A stretch of 64,000 nucleotides of DNA, taken from positions 49,427-113,426 of the forward strand of contig JAPDPQ010000017.1 of the NCBI GenBank assembly GCA_034506395.1, written 5' to 3'. A program made the position numbers and the translations under genes. Origin of the DNA: a candidate division KSB1 bacterium. GTDB lineage: Bacteria; Zhuqueibacterota; Zhuqueibacteria; Thermofontimicrobiales; Thermofontimicrobiaceae. Every line of letters starts with the position of its first letter. Within the stretch, counting starts at the first letter, position 1. The notes beneath the pieces are model-generated. The model saw nothing but the letters and a program-made list of their open reading frames with translations. It had not been told where the DNA came from and ran no database searches. Shown here piece by piece: positions 30,347 through 41,167 of this stretch.

Positions 30347-32212
30347 TTATTTCTTTTTGCCAAATTCAGGATCAATGGGCAACAGTTTGACGATGATGAA
30401 GCCTGGAATCGTACAAAACATGACCCAGATAAAAAATTTCTCATAGCCGATGATCTCCTGAAGCCAGCCGCTGATCATGCCAGGGAGCATCATGCCGAGC
30501 GCCATAAAACCGGTGGTTATAGCAAAATGAGCAGTTTTATATTTGCCCTCAGAGATATAGATCATATACAGCGTGTAAGCGGTGAAGCCAAATCCATAGC
30601 CCAACTGTTCGATTCCTACACAAAGGTTAATAATCCAGAAAGAGTCTGGTTGGGCATGGGCCATATAGACGTAAACCAGATCTGGCACATTGATGGCGAT
30701 CACCATTAGCCAGATCCATCTTTTAAGTCCATCGCGGGCGGCCAGAAAACCACCGATTAAACCGCCTACTGTGAGCATTGCTAGTCCGACAGTGCCATAA
30801 ACAAATCCGATCTGCCCCGTGGTCAGTGCAATACCGCCTGCTTCCTGCCGATCTAATAGAAATGGAGAGGCCAGCTTCACCAATTGCGCTTCGGCCAAAC
30901 GATAAAGCAATAGAAACGCCAGGGCAATGGCGATATTTTCTTTCTTAAAGAATGAGATGAACGGATCGATAAAATTTTTTAGAAATGTTTTGAGACTGGG
31001 AATGGAGCGCGCCTCATCTTCAGCCGGATAGGGCAATATAATCCGATGATAGATCGCGAATAAAATGAAAAGCCCAGCCAGGAATAGAAAGGTGATGGTC
31101 CATGAAAGGGGAACATTGCCAGCGCGAGTTACGAAGCGCGCCTCAGCAGGGACTTTCAGTTTCGCATCCAGTTGGATGGCGGCCATCACTGGCTTGTTCC
31201 AATTTTCGGCGGTGAACTCAAAGCGGCTCCCCTCTACCAGAGAAATATTTTTATCCCCAGATTCTCGGCCAAACGTCACAACAATCTTCTTGTTTGGAGG
31301 GGGCTGATCAGATAAATGGATATAGACAGCGCCAAAGTTTCCGGTATCGGCCTTCTGTTGCGAGCTCACTGATTCGATTCTAAATATTTTCCTTATGATC
31401 TCCTTCAATGGGTTGCTTATATGCTGCTGCCACCAGGAGACTTTTTTCGGTTGTTGAGTTGGCAATTCGATCTTTTGTCCCTGCGCCCTATTCCACTCCC
31501 GAACATGGGCAAGAAATTGGCTGAATTGCTGATTGCCCACCGTTTTCAATGGGATTTCCAATTTCGCAGGCGTCACCACGACCCTGAGTTTCCCAGGTTG
31601 CGGAATGACCATCAGGCTTTCAGGCCCAACCCACGTGGGACTGGTCTGAGCGATGTGAACAGCCGATACAGGTACTGTCACTGGTGGCAGACCAGAATGG
31701 CTTTCGACATACCCTGCCAAGATCACCAATAGCCCCTGACCGGTGAGCATGGCAAACCGATAAAAGGTACTACGAATGCCGACAAACCATGCCTGGTCAT
31801 GCTGGCTGAGCCCCAACATATAAAAACCATCGGCTGCGATGTCGTGGGTGGCAGAACTGAAGGCCAATAGCCAGAAAAAGGCGAGAGTGAACTGGAAAAA
31901 CTTCGAGAGCGGAATGGTCAAAGCAACGCTGGCCAAACCAGCTCCGATTAACAATTGCATGGTCGGAATCCAAAAGCGTTTTGTTTTTAACAGATCCACC
32001 ACTGGGCTCCAAAGCGGTTTAATCACCCATGGCAAATAGAGCCAACTGGTGTATAGCGCAATGTCCGTGTTTGAAATCCCCAAACGCTTGTACATAATTA
32101 CCGATACCGTCATCACTACAATGTAGGGGATCCCCTCGGCGAAATATAAGCTTGGAACCCAGAACCAGGGAGAGATTTTTTTGGTTGCAAGGTCATGCAC
32201 TGAAGCTGCCAT
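30347..32212 (-). CDS. AmpG-like (PAT family) MFS transporter with large periplasmic insert
   Basis: 621 aa, against about 420-490 for typical AmpG-like permeases. The N-terminal half is typical (FWVPSLYFAEGIPYIVVMTV, LPWVIKPLWSPVVDLL, SSATHDIAADGFYML). After the fifth helix (about 152-169) comes a ~200-residue soluble stretch (171-367), then a helix at 371-388 and the C-terminal helices. The insert includes FEFTAENWNKPVMAAI, which resembles Calx-beta strands. AmpG imports muropeptides; that substrate is only a family analogy here. Likely first gene of an operon with the symporter. Confidence 0.85.
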   Translation of the reverse strand: MAASVHDLATKKISPWFWVPSLYFAEGIPYIVVMTVSVIMYKRLGISNTDIALYTSWLYLPWVIKPLWSPVVDLLKTKRFWIPTMQLLIGAGLASVALTIPLSKFFQFTLAFFWLLAFSSATHDIAADGFYMLGLSQHDQAWFVGIRSTFYRFAMLTGQGLLVILAGYVESHSGLPPVTVPVSAVHIAQTSPTWVGPESLMVIPQPGKLRVVVTPAKLEIPLKTVGNQQFSQFLAHVREWNRAQGQKIELPTQQPKKVSWWQQHISNPLKEIIRKIFRIESVSSQQKADTGNFGAVYIHLSDQPPPNKKIVVTFGRESGDKNISLVEGSRFEFTAENWNKPVMAAIQLDAKLKVPAEARFVTRAGNVPLSWTITFLFLAGLFILFAIYHRIILPYPAEDEARSIPSLKTFLKNFIDPFISFFKKENIAIALAFLLLYRLAEAQLVKLASPFLLDRQEAGGIALTTGQIGFVYGTVGLAMLTVGGLIGGFLAARDGLKRWIWLMVIAINVPDLVYVYMAHAQPDSFWIINLCVGIEQLGYGFGFTAYTLYMIYISEGKYKTAHFAITTGFMALGMMLPGMISGWLQEIIGYEKFFIWVMFCTIPGFIIVKLLPIDPEFGKKK

Positions 32213-32840
32213 TTAGTAGGTCTCCATTTTGACTCTTTGGATGAGAAATTGAGGATGCACAAATCATAAAATGATGAATACTCTTTGAGCACAAAAATTG
32301 ATTAAGATTTAACAATACATCCCAAATTACAAGTCAACTGATGATTTCTTTTATGGGAAAGCAATAAATCTTTCACCGAGCTGGAAAATTTAAGCCTAAT
32401 ATAACCCATCTTGTCCTATTTTGCAAGCAAAATATCAATCTTGTTGAATCAAATTGTGAGGGAAGATCGCATGCAATTTTTGTGGCAACAATGATTCAGA
32501 ATTCGATTTGGACCAGAGCTATTTTTTGAGCCATTGAGAATTATAATTGAAGAAGTGGCCGTCGAGCAAACAATCGGGCAAAAAAGAAGATAGTTAAAAA
32601 ATCAACCACAGCTTCGGAGAGTCACATAAAAAGCTTGAACAAATCCGACCCGACAAACCCATTTGAGAAAGGCAATCGTTGGGATTTTTATGAAGGATGA
32701 GCTCTTTTGAAGATTGATTTATCGATTATCAATGAGAAAAGGCGTAACAAGAATCTCGCTACTGCCATAAAAGAATCTAAGCATATTGGAAACGGTGGTA
32801 ACCAGTGTCCCCGAAAATGTTCTTAACTTAAACTGATGGG
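32213..32840. other. A+T-rich intergenic region upstream of the AmpG-like gene
   Basis: About 630 bases without credible genes or RNAs. On the minus strand TTGACT (32332-32337) with a 17-nt spacer and a poor -10 TGTTAA (32309-32314) could be a weak promoter for the transporter pair. Nothing else stands out. Confidence 0.4.
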
Positions 32841-33416
32841 TCAAGATTGATGACGTTCGTTTTTGAGCATCAAAATCTCATCTCGGATTTTTGCAGCGTC
32901 TTCGAAACGTTCCTCACGGACTGCTTTTTGAAGTTTAATGTTTAACTCTTCCATGAGATCTACATCACTCACTGGGCGATCATAGCTATCTTCCCCAAAT
33001 TGAGGCTCTGGGAGTTGTTCTAAAATCGCAGCCCGTTTCATTACACTTTCCTCGACGAAGATGGGAGCTTGAACGCGGAGGGCGAGCGCAATGGCATCGC
33101 TTGGACGGGCATCGATTTCCTTTACAGTCCCATTTGTTTTAACCGTGATGGCCGCATAATAGGTATTTTCGCGAAGATCATTCACGACGATTCGGGTCAC
33201 AATCACTTTTATCGAATCCAAGATATTTTTGATGAGGTCATGCGTGAGAGGACGGGGCGGGCTAATTTTTTCCAATTGAAGCGCAATCGCCTGGGCTTCA
33301 TTTGAACCCACCACAATCGGAAGCCAGCGATTATGAATATCATCTTTAAGGATCACGACGAACCGATTGGTCGATGTATCCAAGGTGACTCGATCAACTC
33401 TTACTGCTACCAACAT
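32841..33416 (-). CDS. Bifunctional nuclease family protein with UVR motif
   Basis: 191 aa. The N-terminal BFN domain (DUF151) shows LKDDIHNRWLPIVVGSNEAQ, ALQLEKISPPRPLTHDL and IDARPSDAIALALR. The C-terminal UVR motif LQKAVREERFEDAAKIRDEI is typical of UvrB/UvrC-interacting or McsA-like tails. BFN-UVR proteins are widespread in bacteria with incompletely known roles; nuclease activity was shown for plant and some other homologues. A very strong GAGGAGG ribosome site and a perfect consensus promoter upstream suggest high expression. Confidence 0.93.
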   Translation of the reverse strand: MLVAVRVDRVTLDTSTNRFVVILKDDIHNRWLPIVVGSNEAQAIALQLEKISPPRPLTHDLIKNILDSIKVIVTRIVVNDLRENTYYAAITVKTNGTVKEIDARPSDAIALALRVQAPIFVEESVMKRAAILEQLPEPQFGEDSYDRPVSDVDLMEELNIKLQKAVREERFEDAAKIRDEILMLKNERHQS

Positions 33417-33785
33417 CTTTTTAAACCTCCTCTCCTAATCAGAGATTGTTGAAAATTATGCTGTGGTGAGTCAATGTCATTCTTTTTGACCCTTGTCTGG
33501 AAATATTATATAAAATTTATTAACAACTGTCAAGTAAAATTTTAAAAATATTCATCCACAAAGTGCTCGAAATTGCAATACAGATCCTCTCAAAAGACCA
33601 TTTTGCAACTGCGAAAAAAAGCTTCACAATAAGACTGGCAAGCGCTTAGATGAGATTTTTTTTGTGTCCAATACAGAATAGCAAACCACTTTGCGGAAGG
33701 CATTGACTTTATAAATATAAAAAAATGTTTGAATGAATTGTCTAAGTATCGAAAATTGGATAACGCAGCAAATTCTAGAAATCAT
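33417..33785. other. Intergenic region upstream of the bifunctional nuclease gene
   Basis: About 370 A+T-rich bases. Besides the strong promoter at 33505-33533 I see no gene or RNA. Confidence 0.5.
33505..33533 (-). promoter_or_regulatory. Perfect consensus sigma-70 promoter for the bifunctional nuclease gene
   Basis: On the minus strand TTGACA (33528-33533), a 17-nt spacer and TATAAT (33505-33510) match the consensus at every base. Transcription would start about 80 nt before the ATG at 33416. Confidence 0.85.
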
Positions 33786-34685
33786 TTAATGTTGACCATT
33801 GATCAGTTCCAATAACGCTGGCGTAATGTCCACCAAAGATTCACTTTTTGAAAGCAATTCATGGTTGTATTTTCCCCACGCTAATAAAGGGACTGGATGA
33901 TTGGTATGGGTTTTTATCGACAGATCCTCGATGTTTCCATGATCACTGGTGACGACAAAGAGTGTCTCGGTCAAATCGATATTGGCGAGTATTGTCATAA
34001 GAAACCGCTCTAATTGGAGTAGAATTTGTGTAGCGAGCTCCAGATTCTGCGCGTGTCCAGCCCAGTCAGTGATAAAATATTCGTACAAACAAAAGTCGTA
34101 ATGCTGGCTGGTCTGGGCTAAGATCAAGCCGGCTTCTTCCGCTGAAAACAATGGGATATTAAAACCCATCTTTATGAGCTCAAAATTGGTAAAATCATGG
34201 TAGATTGCCTGCTTCGCGAGCAGATGATCCAGATCAAAAAACTGGAGACCGGCTCGCCAATTGGCGATGCTGGTCACGGATAAAAACGGCAATAACGCAT
34301 CTGGTCCACGTTCAAAAAAAATTGGGCGGTAAACATTGATGAAAACCGGTCTCTTACCTCGATCTTTGAGCTTTTTATGGATAGAATGATTGGCGACTAA
34401 ATCGCGTAAGATCTGGTTCGGAAAACCGCTCAGATGTCGATTTAATAATTTGGCCGCATTCTCGCCAGTAAATAGGGCTGCCTGGCCGGTCGCGCTTTGT
34501 GGGATTCCTGGTATCCCCAATTGAGCATCAATCGGCTTACAAATTCCATCAAAAGGAAGTGCTTTGACAAATTTATCGGTTAAAAAACAATTGAACAATT
34601 GAATAGTTGGCTGGGCACACGGATTGATGCCCTGATCCTGTTTACCAATTCCCAGTCCATCAATAAAAATGAATATTATCCTCAC
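33786..34685 (-). CDS. Phosphoglycerate-mutase-like metalloenzyme (alkaline phosphatase superfamily)
   Basis: 299 aa from a GTG at 34685 with AAGGAT 9 nt upstream, giving the expected N-terminus VRIIFIFIDGLGIG. A longer frame to 34838 would overlap the SpoIID gene. Metal-binding motifs of the superfamily are visible: FIDGLG, the nucleophile region PQSATGQAALFTGE, YFITDWAGHAQ and FVVTSDHGNIED, with HTNHPVPLLAWG at the end. It is related to cofactor-independent phosphoglycerate mutase and phosphopentomutase but much shorter than iPGM (~510 aa), so its substrate is uncertain. Confidence 0.82.
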   Translation of the reverse strand: MRIIFIFIDGLGIGKQDQGINPCAQPTIQLFNCFLTDKFVKALPFDGICKPIDAQLGIPGIPQSATGQAALFTGENAAKLLNRHLSGFPNQILRDLVANHSIHKKLKDRGKRPVFINVYRPIFFERGPDALLPFLSVTSIANWRAGLQFFDLDHLLAKQAIYHDFTNFELIKMGFNIPLFSAEEAGLILAQTSQHYDFCLYEYFITDWAGHAQNLELATQILLQLERFLMTILANIDLTETLFVVTSDHGNIEDLSIKTHTNHPVPLLAWGKYNHELLSKSESLVDITPALLELINGQH

Positions 34686-34809
34686 AGAACATATCCTTCG
34701 ATCACTTCGATACTTGGCAAATAAGCAAACAAAATTTTCTTGAGATTTCAAATTAGCTCGGCGATTGCTGAACTCCAAACTCAACTTGTCATCTAAAAGA
34801 TGGCCGAGG

Positions 34810-36414
34810 TTAGTAGATCCTGACCAGTTTTGATCCATGATAATAATGATCTAAGATAGCACGATAATCGAAACCTCTTAAGGCCATCGCCCCAGCCCCA
34901 GTCTGACACATTCCGACCCCATGTCCCCATCCAGCACCTTTCAAAATGAAATTTTCTCCTTGACGATCAACCACAAAGCATGAGCTATAAAGATAATTGC
35001 GAGATAAGACGTTTCTAATTTGAAGCTCATTTTCAATCACGAGGGATCTCAAAGAGCCGCGAAGTTCAATCTTCTTTAGCCTACCCGAAACTCCACGTTC
35101 GAGGGGAACTATCTCGTTAAGCAATCCGATATTTTGACCAGTTTTTTGATTGATAATCTGGCTTAATTCAGATCTGGAATATTGCTCAGTCCACCGAAAA
35201 TATTTTTTTGTATAGGCAAGTGCGTCGGGAATGGGTATTTTGAGCGTGTTACAGAACACGTCGGGAGTACTCTCAATCCAGCGCCGTACAGTAGATTCGT
35301 CCGATAAATTAGATACCGATCGGGCAGATCTGGTGTCAGGACGCCCGCGAAGATAGGGTTGCGGCGTACCAACCCAAACATTTTCGTTGTTCTCTGAATG
35401 TCCCCCGCACACAGCAGCATACCGCGTATCGCAGATTTGATCTTTATAAATGAGGACCTGACCACGGGTTTTCATAACAGCCTCAGTAACTGATTCTGCC
35501 TCACGCTCAACCCCCCCATAAACATGGCAATGAACTTCATCGCAGAGATCAAAAGGTGCCATCCGATGGAGTTTGTCTAACATCCCAATGGTAAATCCAC
35601 GGGCGGTAACCGCTTGCGCTTTTAAGGCCTCCATCGGAAAACCTTGGTTCATCTCCGATCCAACCACACCCCGCAAGTAGATTTCAATCGGCAATTGATT
35701 GACAACCGTGACGCCTCCATATTGGTCGATCCAAAATTCTAAATGATTCCGATAAGTTCGCTGTTGCGCCCGCTCAAAATGAAAATTCTTGCCAGTTATA
35801 GTTGTTAGCTTAAAAAGGTTGCCCATGACACGAATCATGGTCGAAGATTCGAAACGTGCCCCATTAGATATATTGGTCAAAATAATTTTTCCAGCAGGTC
35901 GTGCTTTAAAGAAGGGCAGGATCGTGGTCGATAGTTGCGGTTGAATCTGGCGTTGATATTGCCGAGCTTCAGCTTCGGAATCAAAAAATGGTTTCAATAA
36001 AACTTGATAAAATATGATTTCCCTTAATTGGCCGTTCCGAAATACCCTCTTTTTGATTTGTTTGATCTTGCTTGAGAAATTAGCCCGCTCTAAATTCGAG
36101 GTCAATTGTTGGGCAACAAGAGCATCTTCAGTTTCGCGATAGAGCAATCCATAGCCCAGTGGGGCGGGTGCGGCATTCTGTAAAGTTACCTGCCAGCGCT
36201 TGCCCAGAATTGATTCAGCCAGCAATTTCTCATCTGAGTTAAATACATCGATAGTACCATCACTTTCAAATTCGATCGTTGCTAAATTTTCTGCTATTCC
36301 AATTCGAATCTCAGGACCGAATTCGGAGATCGGTGCTGGGGGAAGAGGAAGATAAGCGCATCGGCAGATAGTTAAAATCAATAATGCAATTATTATCGTA
36401 GCTATTCTGTTCAA
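34810..36414 (-). CDS. SpoIID/LytB domain protein
   Basis: 534 aa. The N-terminal signal (IATIIIALLILTICRCAYLP) may be a lipoprotein signal. A SPOR-like stretch (about 70-165, with QVLLKPFFDSEAEARQYQRQ) precedes the SpoIID region, which has QLPIEIYLRGVVGSEMNQGF, MEALKAQAVTARGF, VCGGHSENNENVW and the terminal GAGWGHGVGMCQTGAGAMA. SpoIID proteins are lytic transglycosylases acting on denuded peptidoglycan; in non-sporulating Gram-negatives they serve in cell-wall remodelling. A promoter lies at 36492-36520. Confidence 0.92.
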   Translation of the reverse strand: MNRIATIIIALLILTICRCAYLPLPPAPISEFGPEIRIGIAENLATIEFESDGTIDVFNSDEKLLAESILGKRWQVTLQNAAPAPLGYGLLYRETEDALVAQQLTSNLERANFSSKIKQIKKRVFRNGQLREIIFYQVLLKPFFDSEAEARQYQRQIQPQLSTTILPFFKARPAGKIILTNISNGARFESSTMIRVMGNLFKLTTITGKNFHFERAQQRTYRNHLEFWIDQYGGVTVVNQLPIEIYLRGVVGSEMNQGFPMEALKAQAVTARGFTIGMLDKLHRMAPFDLCDEVHCHVYGGVEREAESVTEAVMKTRGQVLIYKDQICDTRYAAVCGGHSENNENVWVGTPQPYLRGRPDTRSARSVSNLSDESTVRRWIESTPDVFCNTLKIPIPDALAYTKKYFRWTEQYSRSELSQIINQKTGQNIGLLNEIVPLERGVSGRLKKIELRGSLRSLVIENELQIRNVLSRNYLYSSCFVVDRQGENFILKGAGWGHGVGMCQTGAGAMALRGFDYRAILDHYYHGSKLVRIY

Positions 36415-36835
36415 TTTATGGTTCTCCAGAAATTATGCGAGAATCGTTTTTGTTCCATCTTTGATTTTCGGAATGGGGCCGAATCAAATCAATAATAGAG
36501 CAAAATGAGGAAAAAATCAAGGGAAAAAATTATTGAACCCCATCATTTCACATGTTGACTTAAAAATTAATGAGCCTTGAGAGCTAAAGCTCGGTCGCAT
36601 GAACTTTCTGAGAATTTCAAGGAGAAGGATTGAAATTTGAAAACGTAGCTTGTAACATTGCTTCGTCGAAAAATTTTCATTGATACAAGAGGATTGAAAA
36701 AATTAGGGGCGAATCGATCAATAAATTGGTTTTTTCAGATATCCATGAACTTTTATCGGACAGATGTCTAACGAGATTTTAGATCGGCACAAATGTGAAG
36801 TGCAATCGCTCGTACAGAGATTGTGGAGGTGAGAA
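36415..36835. other. Intergenic region between the SpoIID gene and tRNA-Leu
   Basis: About 420 A+T-rich bases. It holds the putative promoter at 36492-36520; nothing else is recognised. Confidence 0.5.
36492..36520 (-). promoter_or_regulatory. Putative promoter of the SpoIID gene
   Basis: Minus strand TTGATT (36515-36520), 17-nt spacer, TATTAT (36492-36497), about 75 nt before the ATG. Each hexamer differs from consensus at one or two bases. Confidence 0.6.
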
Positions 36836-36865
36836 GAAAAAAATAGGCAAGTCAAGCTTGCCTAT
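36836..36865 (-). terminator. Rho-independent terminator after tRNA-Leu
   Basis: On the minus strand ATAGGCAAG and CTTGCCTAT form a perfect 9-bp stem with a 5-nt loop, followed by a T-run (TTTTTTTCTTC). It lies 20 nt after the tRNA 3' end. Confidence 0.9.
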
Positions 36866-36885
36866 GATAAAAAATGTTAAGTGAG

Positions 36886-36968
36886 TGCCGAAGGTGGGAT
36901 TCGAACCCACACGGGCGGTGCCCACACGGCCCTGAACCGTGCGCGTCTGCCAGTTTCACCACTTCGGC
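36886..36968 (-). tRNA. tRNA-Leu (CAG anticodon)
   Basis: 83 nt on the minus strand. The acceptor arms GCCGAAG / CTTCGGC pair with discriminator A; the D-arm contains GGTGAAACTGGC; the anticodon arm ACGG-TTCAGGG-CCGT gives CAG; a long variable arm and TGGGTTCGAATCCCA follow. This is class II architecture as for leucine. CCA is not encoded. It has its own promoter and terminator. Confidence 0.96.
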
Positions 36969-36980
36969 ATTTTGCATAAT

Positions 36981-37009
36981 AAAATAAGAATAAAAATAAA
37001 AAAAGTCAA
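36981..37009 (-). promoter_or_regulatory. Promoter of tRNA-Leu
   Basis: Minus strand TTGACT (37004-37009), 17-nt spacer, TATTTT (36981-36986), ending 12 nt before the tRNA 5' end, as expected for a short tRNA leader. Confidence 0.75.
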
Positions 37010-37025
37010 GCACTTTGTTTTGTTC

Positions 37026-37054
37026 TTGACTTTTATTTTTAAAACTCTTATTTT
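37026..37054 (+). promoter_or_regulatory. Promoter of smpB-tyrS
   Basis: TTGACT (37026-37031), 17-nt spacer, TATTTT (37049-37054), about 55 nt before smpB. It is divergent from, and has the same two hexamers as, the tRNA-Leu promoter 17 bp away. Confidence 0.7.
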
Positions 37055-37109
37055 TGGCCGTTTAAAAAGGATGGTCTTCAATGAGATTCGAATTTGATGG
37101 AACAAATTT

Positions 37110-37577
37110 ATGAGCCAAAAGGTTACAATCGCGAACAAAAAGGCAAGGTTTCAATACGAGATCCTTGAGACGTTCGAAGCCGGGATTGTATTGCAAGGTA
37201 CCGAAGTTAAATCTTTGCGCCTCGGCAAGGGAAATATTCAGGATAGCTATGCAACGATTAAGGATGGAGAGGCATTTATTTATAATATGCATATTAGCCC
37301 TTATGAACAAGGCAATATATATAACCACGATCCAGACCGAATCCGGAAATTATTGTTGCATAAGCAAGAAATAAAACGATTGACCGGAAAAGTCTTGGAG
37401 CGGGGGCTTACGCTTGTTCCGTTAAAAATTTATTTTAAAAAAGGCAAGGTAAAAGTTGAATTGGGATTGGCACGAGGGAAATCAATTGTAGATCGAAGAA
37501 AAGATATCGCTTGGCGTGACGAGCAGCGAATTATGGAGCGCGAATTTAAAGAGAAAGGTAAATTTAGAATCAAATAA
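37110..37577 (+). CDS. smpB: SsrA-binding protein SmpB
   Basis: 155 aa. SmpB features: N-terminal NKKARFQYEILETFEAGIVL, GTEVKSLRLGKGNI, DSYATIKDGEAFIYNMHISPY and the basic C-terminal tail (GKSIVDRRKDIAWRDEQR) that enters the ribosomal A site. It delivers tmRNA to stalled ribosomes. tyrS follows after 18 nt. The ribosome site is weak. Confidence 0.97.
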   Translation: MSQKVTIANKKARFQYEILETFEAGIVLQGTEVKSLRLGKGNIQDSYATIKDGEAFIYNMHISPYEQGNIYNHDPDRIRKLLLHKQEIKRLTGKVLERGLTLVPLKIYFKKGKVKVELGLARGKSIVDRRKDIAWRDEQRIMEREFKEKGKFRIK

Positions 37578-37595
37578 ACAGGCAGAGGTGTTATT

Positions 37596-38831
37596 TTGGA
37601 ACATGATAATGTATTGGATATCTTAAAAGAGCGGGGTTTCGTCCAACAAATAACTGATGAAGCTGCTCTATCCAAGATACTTGCACAAGAGAAAATCGCC
37701 GCCTACATTGGATTTGATCCGACAGCCGATAGCCTTCATGCTGGCAGCTTAATTCCGATTATGGCTTTGATGCATTTTCAACGGCAAGGTCATTTCCCAA
37801 TCGTGGTTTTGGGCGATGGAACCGCTATGATTGGTGATCCCAGCGGAAAAACGGAAATGCGGCAAATGCTTTATGAAGATCAAATTCGAAACAATTGTGA
37901 AAAAATAAAATCGCAATTAAATCGTTTTCTCAAGTTTGATGAGGGAAAAGCTGCTTTGGTTCAGAATGGCGATTGGTTATTGAAGCTGAACTATATCAGT
38001 TTTCTCAGAGAGATTGGTCGGCATTTTAGTGTTAATCGAATGCTGGCGGCAGAGACATATAGACTTCGATTAGAAACTGGCTTGTCGTTTTTAGAATTCA
38101 ATTATCAACTGTTGCAGGCGTATGATTTTTTGGTGCTATTTCAAAATCATCGCTGTATTTTACAAATGGGGGGTGATGATCAGTGGGGCAATATCGTGGC
38201 TGGAATCGATTTAATTCGAAGGATCGAAGGAAAAGAAGCTTATGGTCTAACTTTTCCGCTGTTAGTAGCAGCCGGTGGGCACAAAATGGGCAAGACAGCA
38301 CGTGGTGCGCTTTGGCTGGATCCAGAAAAAACGACGCCGTATGAGTATTATCAATATTGGGTGAATATCGATGATAGAGACGTGAAGCGATTTTTGGCAT
38401 ATTTTACGTTTCTTCCGATGGAGGAAGTCAATCGATTAGGAGCGTTACAGGGTGCTGATCTTCGAGAGGCCAAGCGGATTTTGGCTTATGAGGCGACCAA
38501 ATTAACGCATGGTGAAGCTGCGGCCAATTCGGCAGAACAAGCATCTCGAGCAATTTTTGGATCCAAACAGGGCGAGCTGGACGGTATGCCGACAACATAT
38601 ATCACCAAAGTGCAAATAGAACGTGGGATAAATGTCGTCGATTTATTTCACCAGGTAGGGCTTGTCAAATCGAAAAGTGATGGACGAAGGTTAATTCAGC
38701 AAGGTGGCTGCTATGTGAATGATCGCAAAGTGACGTCAATAGAACAAGATATCACAAAAGATTATTTAAAAAATTCATATATCATCCTGCGGGTGGGTCA
38801 AAAGAGATATCATCGAGTGGTGGTTGAATAA
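37596..38831 (+). CDS. tyrS: Tyrosyl-tRNA synthetase
   Basis: 411 aa from a TTG start with AGAGGTG 6 nt upstream. Class Ic catalytic core: YIGFDPTADSLHAGSL (HIGH-type site is LHAG), YQLLQAYDFLVL, QMGGDDQWGNIVAGIDLIRR and a KMSKS-type loop in KMGKTARGALWLD. A C-terminal S4 RNA-binding domain (about 345-405, LVKSKSDGRRLIQQGGCYVN) follows. The gene ends 36 nt before the first rRNA promoter. Confidence 0.97.
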   Translation: MEHDNVLDILKERGFVQQITDEAALSKILAQEKIAAYIGFDPTADSLHAGSLIPIMALMHFQRQGHFPIVVLGDGTAMIGDPSGKTEMRQMLYEDQIRNNCEKIKSQLNRFLKFDEGKAALVQNGDWLLKLNYISFLREIGRHFSVNRMLAAETYRLRLETGLSFLEFNYQLLQAYDFLVLFQNHRCILQMGGDDQWGNIVAGIDLIRRIEGKEAYGLTFPLLVAAGGHKMGKTARGALWLDPEKTTPYEYYQYWVNIDDRDVKRFLAYFTFLPMEEVNRLGALQGADLREAKRILAYEATKLTHGEAAANSAEQASRAIFGSKQGELDGMPTTYITKVQIERGINVVDLFHQVGLVKSKSDGRRLIQQGGCYVNDRKVTSIEQDITKDYLKNSYIILRVGQKRYHRVVVE

Positions 38832-38866
38832 AAATTTGGGACAGAATAAAATATTCAAAAAAGTAC

Positions 38867-38896
38867 TTGACAAAGAGAAAAAAAATGTTATATTAT
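38867..38896 (+). promoter_or_regulatory. rRNA operon promoter P1
   Basis: TTGACA (38867-38872), 18-nt A-rich spacer, TATTAT (38891-38896), about 175 nt before 16S. A GC-rich stretch follows the -10, as in stringently controlled promoters. Confidence 0.85.
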
Positions 38897-38951
38897 AGCC
38901 CGCCAGATGAAATTCTGGCAATGGGAGAGCAAAAAAAATTAAATTTTTTGC

Positions 38952-38980
38952 TTGACTTTTTGAGATGAATTGATTATATT
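38952..38980 (+). promoter_or_regulatory. rRNA operon promoter P2
   Basis: TTGACT (38952-38957), 17-nt spacer, TATATT (38975-38980). It forms a tandem pair with the promoter 85 bp upstream. Confidence 0.85.
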
Positions 38981-38997
38981 TGCATTCGCGATTTAGA

Positions 38998-39010
38998 TGT
39001 TCTTTAAAAA
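38998..39010 (+). promoter_or_regulatory. rRNA boxA antitermination element
   Basis: TGTTCTTTAAAAA closely matches the bacterial boxA (TGCTCTTTAACA type) bound by NusB-S10, and sits in the leader between P2 and 16S, where boxA is expected. Confidence 0.75.
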
Positions 39011-39018
39011 ATAGTAAC

Positions 39019-39028
39019 GCGTGCATGG
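39019..39028 (+). other. 16S processing stem, 5' half
   Basis: GCGTGCATGG is exactly complementary to CCATGCACGC at 40696-40705; adjacent bases (CAGTAAGG with CCTTGCTG) extend the pairing imperfectly. The two segments bracket 16S, as expected for an RNase III precursor stem. Confidence 0.75.
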
Positions 39029-39071
39029 GCCTGGTCAATTCAGTAAGGTTGCTCAAAAGTTGAGAAAAATC

Positions 39072-40638
<1,567 letters not shown>

Positions 40639-40695
40639 TGGAGCACTGGCTGAGCTCGTTAAGGGGCGCAGCTAACAAGACCTTGCTGAAACCGA

Positions 40696-40705
40696 CCATG
40701 CACGC
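40696..40705 (+). other. 16S processing stem, 3' half
   Basis: CCATGCACGC pairs exactly with 39019-39028 on the other side of 16S. Confidence 0.75.
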
Positions 40706-40864
40706 TCTTACTATTTTTTTAGCCTCAGGAATCTGTTTAAAAACTGAGGTTTTTCGTCTAAGAAAACGAGCTGAGCAGGCTGTCGTTAACCACTAAACCT
40801 TTGCGGTGCGAGCTGAAAACTGAGTTGCAGTTTAGGCGCCCCGAAATTTTCATTTTTAATATCT

Positions 40865-40940
<76 letters not shown>

Positions 40941-41041
40941 CCGCTGGGATTAATAAGATCTGATGTCAATAAATTGCAGGCATCAGATAGTTGTGGTGAG
41001 TTGAATCAGACGATCGAGATGCGCTTTATAGGTTTTAAAAA

Positions 41042-41114
41042 GGGGCTGTAGCTCAGTTGGGAGAGCGCCGCCCTTGCAAGGCGGAGGTCGTCGGTTCGAC
41101 TCCGATCAGCTCCA
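41042..41114 (+). tRNA. tRNA-Ala (TGC anticodon)
   Basis: 73 nt. GGGGCTG / CAGCTCC acceptor (one G-U pair), CCGCC-CTTGCAA-GGCGG anticodon arm giving TGC, GGTTCGACTCC T-arm. Second tRNA of the spacer. Confidence 0.97.
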
Positions 41115-41167
41115 CGAAGCAAAGATTTATTGTTCTTTGTCAATTTGAATGAAGGGTAACCAAAGAA

